Part shown: in pieces, positions 57,332 through 64,000 of the stretch | Numbering within the stretch: position 1 is the stretch's first letter | How the letters are laid out: each line of letters starts with the position of its first letter | Assembly: GCA_965218775.1 (NCBI GenBank) | Contig: CBDCLS010000006.1 | Span: 992,001-1,056,000 of the forward strand | DNA length: 64,000 nucleotides | Direction: 5' to 3' | DNA from: CAUZIZ01 sp965218775 | GTDB lineage: Bacteria; Acidobacteriota; UBA6911; RPQK01; JAJDTT01 | Program-made: the position numbers and the translations under genes | Notes under the pieces: model-generated | What the model was told of the DNA's origin: nothing | The model's database searches: none | Seen by the model: only the letters and a program-made list of their open reading frames with translations

Positions 57332-58730
57332 CCAAAGAGATCCTGAGATCGGAGCTCTGGAATATGATTCACGGCGGGTCGTCAAGGACAGCCTGTTCTT
57401 TGCGATTAAAGGGCTGGTCACAGACGGCCATATGCATCTCGACCAGGCTCTGAAGCAGGGAGCCGTGGCCGTTGCATCTGAGGGGGAAAAACCAAGAGGC
57501 TTTCCTCTGGTCTGGATTCGAGTCTCGGCCATCCGACCCTTCATGGCCTGTGTTGCCAACGCCTTCAATGATCAGCCTTCCGAGCGCCTTCAACTGGTGG
57601 GGATCACGGGCACCAATGGGAAGACCACGACTGCTTTCCTGATCTATGCCATGATGGAGCAGGAGGCCCCGGGTTTTCTGCTCGGCACCGTTCACGCCTC
57701 CGTGCACGGCAAGAGTCGGGAGACTGAGCGAACTACGCCTGAGGCGATCGATGTTCAGAGAATCCTGTCCGAAGCCCTTCAGGAGGGTTGTCGCTGGGGC
57801 GTAATGGAGGTTTCTTCTCACGCGCTCGCGTTTCACCGGGTTTATAAGTGCTGCTTCCCGGTAGGGGTCTTCACGAATCTGAGTCAGGACCATCTGGACT
57901 TCCATCAGAGTCTGGAGGATTACTTCCAGGCCAAGCACCTCCTCTTCAGCCATTCCTACAACCCTGGACTTCGCTCTGCCGTTCTCAATCAGGATGACGG
58001 CTACGCCCGGAGAATCGAGCCTCCCCCGGGTACGCGCGTTGTCACCTTCGGCCTGGATCGGACTGCCGACGTCTTTCCGTTGGCCCAACGAACCTCACTT
58101 GATGCGACCGAGGTGGACCTCAACTTTTTCGATCGTCGACTTTCTCTCCGCAGTTCGCTCCTGGGCGAACACAACCTCTACAATCTCATGTCAGCCGCCG
58201 CTGCCTGCCATCTGATCGGTGTCTCCGATGACCATATTCGTCAAGGCGTCGCGAGCTTGAAGAGCGTTCCTGGAAGGTTCGAGAGAGTTGGCGTGGAGCG
58301 CGACTACGCTGTTCTGGTCGATTTTGCCCACACCCCCATCGCTCTGAAGAAAGTCCTCGACTTCTGTCGCCAACTGACTGGGAAGCGCGTTCTTTGTGTC
58401 TTCGGCTGTGGAGGGGATCGGGATCGAGGCAAACGTCCTCAGATGGGAGCCATCGCCGTTGAGGGAGCCGATTGGGTTTTCATTACTTCGGACAACCCTC
58501 GAAGCGAGGATCCGGCCGAGATCATCCGCGAAATCTGTTCCGGAATTCCCCAGGGCTGTACCAACTACGAAACCCTCGCGGATCGGAGAGATGCGATCGA
58601 ACGGGCCTTGGAGGATGCCAACCCGGGAGACATCGTTCTGGTGGCGGGCAAGGGACACGAGACCTATCAGGAAATCCAGGGTCAGAAGATCCCTTTCGAC
58701 GACAGAGAAGTCGTGCGGGAATTGGCATGA
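57270..58730 (+). CDS. murE: UDP-MurNAc-tripeptide synthetase MurE (meso-DAP type)
   Basis: 486 aa from ATG 57270, 62 bp inside the end of ftsI; the N-terminal RLLSRAQVGALLQNGD fits the family. ATP-binding ITGTNGKTTTAFLI near residue 110, catalytic GVMEVSSHALAFHRV, and DNPRSEDP near residue 408, whose DNPR motif marks meso-diaminopimelate use. The long overlap with ftsI is unusual. Confidence 0.94.
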   Translation: MRLNRLLSRAQVGALLQNGDDQRDPEIGALEYDSRRVVKDSLFFAIKGLVTDGHMHLDQALKQGAVAVASEGEKPRGFPLVWIRVSAIRPFMACVANAFNDQPSERLQLVGITGTNGKTTTAFLIYAMMEQEAPGFLLGTVHASVHGKSRETERTTPEAIDVQRILSEALQEGCRWGVMEVSSHALAFHRVYKCCFPVGVFTNLSQDHLDFHQSLEDYFQAKHLLFSHSYNPGLRSAVLNQDDGYARRIEPPPGTRVVTFGLDRTADVFPLAQRTSLDATEVDLNFFDRRLSLRSSLLGEHNLYNLMSAAAACHLIGVSDDHIRQGVASLKSVPGRFERVGVERDYAVLVDFAHTPIALKKVLDFCRQLTGKRVLCVFGCGGDRDRGKRPQMGAIAVEGADWVFITSDNPRSEDPAEIIREICSGIPQGCTNYETLADRRDAIERALEDANPGDIVLVAGKGHETYQEIQGQKIPFDDREVVRELA

Positions 58731-60148
58731 TTGAATTGACGTTGGAGCAGGCGGCAAAGGCCATGGAGGCTTCCTGGACGGATCAGAGGGGCTCCTTCCC
58801 AGTGCGCCATGAATCGTTTCCGCCGGTGACTATCGATAGCCGCAGTGTAGAACCCGGCGCCTGCTTCATTGCCATCGAGGGTAAGCGGCATGACGGGCAC
58901 AAGTTCATTCCCGAGGCTCTCCAAAGGGGTGCCGCGATCATTGTCTCTTCGGCGCCGGTAGCGGAGCGCTCCAACTGGGAGAACCGGATCTTTCTCCAGG
59001 TTCCGGATACCGCACAGGCCCTCCAGGGCCTTGCCCGCTGCGTTCGGAAGAAGTGGTCCCGCTTAATCATCGGTGTCACTGGAAGCATCGGCAAGACCAC
59101 CACACGGGTCTTCACCACAGAGCTATTGGGTCAAAGATTCCGTATGTTCCAATCGCCCGCGAATTTCAATAATGAGATCGGAGTCCCTCTCTCGCTGCTT
59201 CGGTTGAAGCAGGAACACGAGCTGGCAGTCTTGGAACTGGGGATGAATCACCCAGGTGAAATTCGGACCCTGGCAGGAATCTGCTGTCCCGACGTGGCTC
59301 TGATTACCAATGTGGCGGCAGTACACCTCGAGTTTTTTCCAGGCCTTGACGCTATTGCAGCGGAGAAAGGAGAAATCCTAGAGGCGCTTCCACACGATGG
59401 GATCCTCTTTTTCAATGCGGACGATTCCCGCGTTTCTGCACTGGCCGAACGCTATACAGGCAGGAAGGTTTCTTTTGCGCTGGAGAACCGCGCCGATGTC
59501 CGGATCTTGAACGCCCGCTCCGAGGCGCTGTCCAAGACCGTGTTCGAGTTCGAGAGCCGGGGACGTCGCCATACCACATCGGCCCCCTTTGTGGGCCGCC
59601 ACTTCCTCTACGATCTGGCGGCGGCCATCGCTGTGGCATTGGCTTTCGAGCTGACGCCGGAGCAGGTTTGCGAGGGAGTTCCCCGGCTCACCCCATTGTC
59701 GATGCGGGGAAAGATTCACCAGCTCGATCGACGCAACGGTGTCCCGGTCACGATTTGGGATGACTCCTACAATTCCAGTCCCAGCGCGGTTGAGATCGTG
59801 CTGGAGACGGTTGCCGATCTCCAGGAATTTCGGCGCAAGATCCTGGTTCTCGGCGAGATGCTCGAATTGGGACCCGAGTCCCCTCAATTGCACCGAAGGG
59901 TGGGACGGGCCGCGGCAAGAACCAGGCCTGACCTGCTGATTGCGGTGGGAGGGAAAGGCAGCCACATTGTGGAGGGCGCAGTCCAGGCGGGGTTGTCAGC
60001 CCAGAATGCGGTGCAGTTTGAGAGTTCGGAAGAGGCGGCAGAGTACCTTGCGGGTGTGGTGCATGGCGGAGACTTTCTGCTGGTCAAGGGTTCCCGCGGC
60101 GTCCAAATGGATCGAGTCGTTCAATTCTTGGAGAGGGAAGCACCTTGA
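58727..60148 (+). CDS. murF: UDP-MurNAc-tripeptide-D-Ala-D-Ala ligase MurF
   Basis: 473 aa from ATG 58727, overlapping murE by 4 bp (ATGA). ATP loop IGVTGSIGKTTTRVFTTE, LELGMNHPGEIRTLA, and DSYNSSPSAVEIVLETV identify MurF. It adds D-Ala-D-Ala to the UDP-MurNAc-tripeptide. Standard length. The loop has GSIGKTT where many MurF have GSNGKTT, a minor variant. Confidence 0.94.
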   Translation: MIELTLEQAAKAMEASWTDQRGSFPVRHESFPPVTIDSRSVEPGACFIAIEGKRHDGHKFIPEALQRGAAIIVSSAPVAERSNWENRIFLQVPDTAQALQGLARCVRKKWSRLIIGVTGSIGKTTTRVFTTELLGQRFRMFQSPANFNNEIGVPLSLLRLKQEHELAVLELGMNHPGEIRTLAGICCPDVALITNVAAVHLEFFPGLDAIAAEKGEILEALPHDGILFFNADDSRVSALAERYTGRKVSFALENRADVRILNARSEALSKTVFEFESRGRRHTTSAPFVGRHFLYDLAAAIAVALAFELTPEQVCEGVPRLTPLSMRGKIHQLDRRNGVPVTIWDDSYNSSPSAVEIVLETVADLQEFRRKILVLGEMLELGPESPQLHRRVGRAAARTRPDLLIAVGGKGSHIVEGAVQAGLSAQNAVQFESSEEAAEYLAGVVHGGDFLLVKGSRGVQMDRVVQFLEREAP

Positions 60149-61257
60149 TCTACCACATCCTATATGCATTCCACGATGAGTTCTCGGTGCTGGACGTGGT
60201 GAGATACATCACCTTTCGAACGGCCTATGCCTCCCTCACCGCTCTGCTCATCAGCATGCTCCTGGGGCCTTGGTTGATCAGGAAGCTGGAGGCATTTCAG
60301 ATCGGTCAATACATCCGGCAAGACGGTCCAGCCAGCCACTACGAAAAGGCGGGTACTCCCACCATGGGTGGCCTCTTGATCGTGATAAGCATCCTGCTCC
60401 CCACCTTTCTTTGGGGCGATCTGAGCAATTTCTATGTCTGGATTGCCATGGCTTCCCTCCTGCTCTTCGCTGCTGTGGGGCTGATCGATGACTATCTGAA
60501 AATTGCCAACAAGAGATCTCTGGGTCTGCGGGGCCGTTGGAAGGTTCTGATGCAGGTCCTCATCGCGGCGGGTTTGGGTCTCACTCTGATTGCCTTACAC
60601 GACTGGGGGCTCTACAGCACTCAGCTGAGTGTACCTGTCTTCAAACGTTTCACGCCCGAAATGGATTGGGTCATTCTGGGTGTCTCAACCTTCATACCCC
60701 TGATCATCTTCACCGCTCTTGTCATCGTTGGGAGCTCCAACGCGGTGAACCTGACTGACGGGTTGGACGGTCTTGCCTCGGGACTGGTAGTGATCGCCGC
60801 TTCGGCTCTCACGGTGCTTACCTACGTCACTGGGCATGCGACATTCGCGACCTATCTGGGCCTCATCAAGAACACCTATGCCAGTGAGCTGACGATTTTC
60901 TGCGGAGCCATGGTAGGAGCCAGCTTGGGGTTCCTCTGGTACAACACGCATCCGGCCCAAATCTTCATGGGTGACGTGGGTTCGATGTCCTTGGGCGGCG
61001 CGATTGGGACCGTCGCCGTCCTTATCAAACAAGAGTTGTTGCTCTTCTCGATCGGTGGAATCTTCGTGCTGGAGGCGCTCTCGGTCATTTTGCAGGTCAC
61101 GTATTTCAAGCTAAGCGGCAAGCGGCTGCTGCTAATGGCACCCTTGCACCACCATTTCGAGCTACTGGGTTGGGAGGAGCCGAAGGTCGTCGTGCGATTC
61201 TGGCTGGTGGGCCTGATTTTCGCTCTATTCAGCCTAACGACGTTGAAATTGAGGTGA
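60145..61257 (+). CDS. mraY: Phospho-MurNAc-pentapeptide translocase MraY
   Basis: 370 aa with ten predicted membrane helices. GPASHYEKAGTPTMGGLLI, the Asp pair in GLIDDYLK, NLTDGLDGLA, and DVGSMSLGGAIGTVA are diagnostic; HHHFELLGWEEPKVVVRFW closes the active site. It makes lipid I on the inner membrane. The TTG start overlaps murF by 4 bp. Confidence 0.95.
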   Translation: MIYHILYAFHDEFSVLDVVRYITFRTAYASLTALLISMLLGPWLIRKLEAFQIGQYIRQDGPASHYEKAGTPTMGGLLIVISILLPTFLWGDLSNFYVWIAMASLLLFAAVGLIDDYLKIANKRSLGLRGRWKVLMQVLIAAGLGLTLIALHDWGLYSTQLSVPVFKRFTPEMDWVILGVSTFIPLIIFTALVIVGSSNAVNLTDGLDGLASGLVVIAASALTVLTYVTGHATFATYLGLIKNTYASELTIFCGAMVGASLGFLWYNTHPAQIFMGDVGSMSLGGAIGTVAVLIKQELLLFSIGGIFVLEALSVILQVTYFKLSGKRLLLMAPLHHHFELLGWEEPKVVVRFWLVGLIFALFSLTTLKLR

Positions 61258-61267
61258 GGAAAAGCAA

Positions 61268-62638
61268 TTGGAGGACGGTGTTCCGGAGTTGCAGGAGCGA
61301 AGGGTTTTGGTGGTCGGGTTTGCCCGTAGCGGGGTAGCGGCAGCCAATCTTCTTCTTCGAAAAGGGTCAAGAGTCACCGTCACCGATCTGAGGGCAGAGG
61401 AAACGTTGAAAGAGCAGATTGGAAAACTCGTCGGGCCCGTTCGAATGGTCTTCGGCCGGCATCAAGAGCAAGATTTCATGGAGGCCGATCTCATCGTCCC
61501 GAGCCCCGGTGTGCCGACCCATGAAGGCCTGCTGCGCCTTGCAGCTGAGGCCGGGATTCCGATCTGGAGTGAGGTGGAACTCGGCTATCGCTGCCTCAGA
61601 GGTTCCTTCATTGGGGTTACTGGAACCAATGGGAAGACAACGACGACAGCTCTCATAGGAGCCCTGTTCGAACAGGCTGGAATTCCCAACGCAGTGGCCG
61701 GCAACATCGGAACTCCCCTCACCAAGCTGGTGAACCTGGGAAGCGAAGAACGGGTCTTCATCGTCGAGCTTTCTTCTTTTCAGCTGGAAACGATCCAGAG
61801 TTTCAGGTGCAAGATCGCTCTGGTATTGAACTTGACGCCGGATCACCTGGACCGCCACCCGAGCTTCGAGGAATATGCCCAGGCCAAACGACGCATCCTT
61901 CTCAACCAGACTGCCGAAGACTTCGCCGTGCTTAATGCCGACGATCCCAGTTCGAGGGCGATGGGTGAGGACTGCGCCGCACGAGTCTTTCTCTTCAGCG
62001 AACGCCAGCCGCTGCCCGAAGGAATTTCAGTAGACGCCGGAAAGATCTGGATCCGGTGGGAAGGAAACGAGTATCCGGTCATGTCCGTGGAGGAGATCCG
62101 GATGCCGGGACGACACAATCTGCAGAACGTCCTGGCAGCTACTGCCGCTGGCTTTCTGAAAGGATTGGACCCCGGTTCGATGGCGCTGGTCTGCCGCAGC
62201 TTCGCAGGTGTGGAACACCGACTGGAGCAAGTCGGCACTCGGGCGGGCATTCACTTTTACAACGACTCCAAGGCCACCAACGTGGAAGCGGCTGCTCGAG
62301 CTCTGGAAGCTCTCGAGGGACCCCTGGTTGTCATCATGGGGGGAAGGGACAAGGGAGCCGATTTCGGAGAGCTGGAACACCTGATCAAGGAGAAGGTCAG
62401 GCTGCTGGTTCTACTGGGGGAAGCTCGTAGCAGGATTCGCAGTGCCCTAAAGGGCCGCGTCGAAGCCCGGGATGCCCACGACATGGTAGAGGCGGTTGCG
62501 CTGGCGTGTGATGGGGCCAAACCGGGAGACACCGTGCTGCTGGCACCGGCCTGTGCCAGCTTCGACATGTTCGAGGACTTTGAACACCGAGGACGCGCCT
62601 TCAAGGAAGCCGTGGCGCAGTTGGACTTGGAGAACTAA
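61268..62638 (+). CDS. murD: UDP-MurNAc-L-alanine:D-glutamate ligase MurD
   Basis: 456 aa from TTG 61268 after GAGGA. N-terminal VLVVGFARSGVAAANLLLRK, ATP loop IGVTGTNGKTTTTALIGALF, LSSFQLETIQSF, NLTPDHLDRHPSFEEY and the C-terminal YNDSKATNVEAAARALEAL are classic. It adds D-Glu to UDP-MurNAc-L-Ala. Its TAA stop is the left junction of a hairpin element. Confidence 0.94.
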   Translation: MEDGVPELQERRVLVVGFARSGVAAANLLLRKGSRVTVTDLRAEETLKEQIGKLVGPVRMVFGRHQEQDFMEADLIVPSPGVPTHEGLLRLAAEAGIPIWSEVELGYRCLRGSFIGVTGTNGKTTTTALIGALFEQAGIPNAVAGNIGTPLTKLVNLGSEERVFIVELSSFQLETIQSFRCKIALVLNLTPDHLDRHPSFEEYAQAKRRILLNQTAEDFAVLNADDPSSRAMGEDCAARVFLFSERQPLPEGISVDAGKIWIRWEGNEYPVMSVEEIRMPGRHNLQNVLAATAAGFLKGLDPGSMALVCRSFAGVEHRLEQVGTRAGIHFYNDSKATNVEAAARALEALEGPLVVIMGGRDKGADFGELEHLIKEKVRLLVLLGEARSRIRSALKGRVEARDAHDMVEAVALACDGAKPGDTVLLAPACASFDMFEDFEHRGRAFKEAVAQLDLEN

Positions 62639-62911
62639 GTACCTCACTTCACAAATACGGCCACGTTTGCAGATGGGGCTTGTGAGGCGAGGTCAAGGCA
62701 GGAGGAGGAAGACGATGCTTGGCCATCTTCGACGACGACCAACGCAGAGATCGTTCCACAACCCCCATCTGCCCTCCGGGTGGCGACGGGACGGGCCGAT
62801 GGCTTTGTCTCTCCTCCTCCACGATGCAGAGGCAGGGCGTTCGTCGTCGTTTCGCGCCCTCGACACCGTCGCGCTCGCCACAAACGTGACCGTATTTATG
62901 AAATGAGGTAC
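62639..62911. mobile_element. Long hairpin element, copy 3, inside the division cluster
   Basis: Ends GTACCTCACTTCACAAATAC and the matching GTATTTATGAAATGAGGTAC, flanked by TAA (62636-62638, the murD stop, and 62912-62914). The termini differ from those at 9288, but the core (GAGGCGAGGTCAAGGCAGGA, then ACGATGCTTGGCCATCTTCG) is shared with that element. Left and right halves are partly complementary. Any read-through mRNA for ftsW must pass through this hairpin. Confidence 0.78.
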
Positions 62912-62916
62912 TAAGC

Positions 62917-64000
62917 GTGAAACAGAGAATGCCCTACGATGAGGGCGTTTTGCTGATTGTCCTGGTCCTGGTTGGATTCGGGCTCGTCATGGTGGGAAGT
63001 GCCTCCGGCCATATTTCCCAGGAACTCTACGGATCGAATACCGATATCTTTACGCGACAGCTGATCGCCGTCCTGATTGGACTCGTGATTCTCCACCTGG
63101 GCATGACTACCGACTACCGCCGTTACGAGCATCCAGCCGTTATCTGCAGTCTGTTCGTTGGGGCCATCCTTCTCCTCGTGATTCCCCTGGTTGGACCCGG
63201 CGGCGCCGGTGTCCGCCGATGGATCTCTCTAGGGCCAGTGAACTTTCAGCCATCAGAACTGGCAAAGCTCGTTCTAGTGCTGTTCTCCGCCTACTACCTG
63301 GTGCGCTACCGCGAGTCGATTCCATCGATCAAAGGCCTACTTCCCTATTTCGGACTCGTGGCGCTGCCGCTGGTGCTGATTCTGATGGGGCGAGACCTGG
63401 GTACCGCGGCTGCGATTGCTTTCACTGCGTGTTTGCTGCTCTATCTAGGAGGAGGGCCTCTCAAGTACCTGTTGGGCCTCTTCTTGGCTGCCATTCCCAT
63501 TCTCTACTTCCTGGTGTTCGACGTCGAATACCGACGAGACCGGCTTCTTGCATTCTGGGATCCCTCCGTGGACCCCTATGGAATCGGCTATCAGGTTCGA
63601 CAGAGTCTGATTGCGGTTGGTTCTGGAGGATGGACGGGTCAGGGCTTCGCCAACGGGAAACAGAAACTTTCTTTTCTGCCAGAGTCCCATACCGACTTCA
63701 TATATGCCGTTGTTGGAGAGGAACTGGGATTGCTCGGCTGTGTTTCTCTGCTGGTCCTTTTTGCTCTTCTTTTCTGGAGAGGCGTCCGCATCGCCCTTCG
63801 AGCAGATACGCCTTTTGGATCCTATCTGGCGCTGGGTATCGTCTGCATGGTGGTACTCCAGGGGCTCATCAACATGAGCGTCGTTGTCAGCCTTGTTCCC
63901 ACCAAGGGAATACCGCTTCCCTTCATATCGGTTGGGGGCTCCTCCATGTTGGTAATGATGGCTGGCGTCGGAATTCTGCTGAACATCTCTCGACGCTGTC
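62917..64000 (+). CDS. ftsW: Cell division protein FtsW (3' end outside window)
   Basis: Open to the right edge (361 codons from GTG 62917; ATG 62929 is an alternative). SEDS-family peptidoglycan glycosyltransferase with multiple membrane helices. GAGVRRWISLGPVNFQPSEL, DPYGIGYQVRQSLIAVGSGG, SFLPESHTDFIYAVVGEELG and TKGIPLPFISVGGSSM are diagnostic, the last two favouring FtsW over RodA, as does its position after murD. The catalytic Asp region lies in the visible part. The gene is separated from murD only by the hairpin element. Confidence 0.93.
   Translation, partial: MKQRMPYDEGVLLIVLVLVGFGLVMVGSASGHISQELYGSNTDIFTRQLIAVLIGLVILHLGMTTDYRRYEHPAVICSLFVGAILLLVIPLVGPGGAGVRRWISLGPVNFQPSELAKLVLVLFSAYYLVRYRESIPSIKGLLPYFGLVALPLVLILMGRDLGTAAAIAFTACLLLYLGGGPLKYLLGLFLAAIPILYFLVFDVEYRRDRLLAFWDPSVDPYGIGYQVRQSLIAVGSGGWTGQGFANGKQKLSFLPESHTDFIYAVVGEELGLLGCVSLLVLFALLFWRGVRIALRADTPFGSYLALGIVCMVVLQGLINMSVVVSLVPTKGIPLPFISVGGSSMLVMMAGVGILLNISRRC

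Overview
The window is G+C-rich and gene-dense. It looks like a free-living Gram-negative-type bacterium, most likely an Acidobacteriota member. This assignment is an inference, not proven. Supporting points are a mraZ-rsmH-ftsL-ftsI-murE-murF-mraY-murD-ftsW cluster with a meso-DAP-type MurE, a YpdA-type (bacillithiol-linked) reductase, several TPR and carboxypeptidase-regulatory-like secreted proteins, many Tat-signal sugar enzymes (Gfo/Idh dehydrogenases, a TIM-barrel isomerase, a BNR sialidase-like protein), and many palindromic intergenic repeats.

Layout. 0-3 kb: end of a secreted protein gene, two small unknown genes, and an IS1-type transposase with a decayed second 3' end. 3-12.5 kb: PEGA protein, Tat-exported sugar enzymes, an orphan flagellin with a sigma-28 promoter and a CsrA-like leader, ApbE and DoxX. 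13-31 kb: mostly housekeeping (ComM, HemE, an EndoIII-family glycosylase, an S9 peptidase, SucCD, Ndk, a MidA-type methyltransferase, tRNA-Val, YpdA, Der). 28.4-33.9 kb: a probable polysaccharide/uronate locus (SAF-type dehydrogenase, Gfo/Idh, heparinase II/III-like lyase, SDR). 34-46 kb: PAP2, nitrilase, NAD kinase, TPR and HEAT proteins, DinG-type helicase, GlyA, RpiB, ProS. 46-53 kb: an accessory island with stacked repeats, a complete IS21 element and two integron-type gene cassettes. 53-64 kb: the division and cell wall cluster, running off the right edge.

The most unusual content is the mobile and repeat landscape. (1) A short palindromic repeat is the target of a 139-bp MITE at two places, each time in the 4-nt hairpin loop with a 4-bp target duplication. 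One of these MITEs was then hit by a 3.4-kb IS21 element with a 5-bp target duplication, giving a readable three-layer insertion history. (2) That IS21 carries an IstB reading frame that continues without a stop into a second, winged-helix-like domain. (3) A family of long hairpin elements sits exactly on the stop codon of the upstream gene in all three copies, once inside the division cluster. (4) A 183-bp TIR element is present twice with TTAR target duplications. (5) A ~75-bp dispersed repeat occurs in five copies plus a fragment. (6) Two cassettes are linked by a canonical-looking attC site with no integrase in the window.

All calls are from reading the sequence. No database search was run, and family names rest on motifs and recall.
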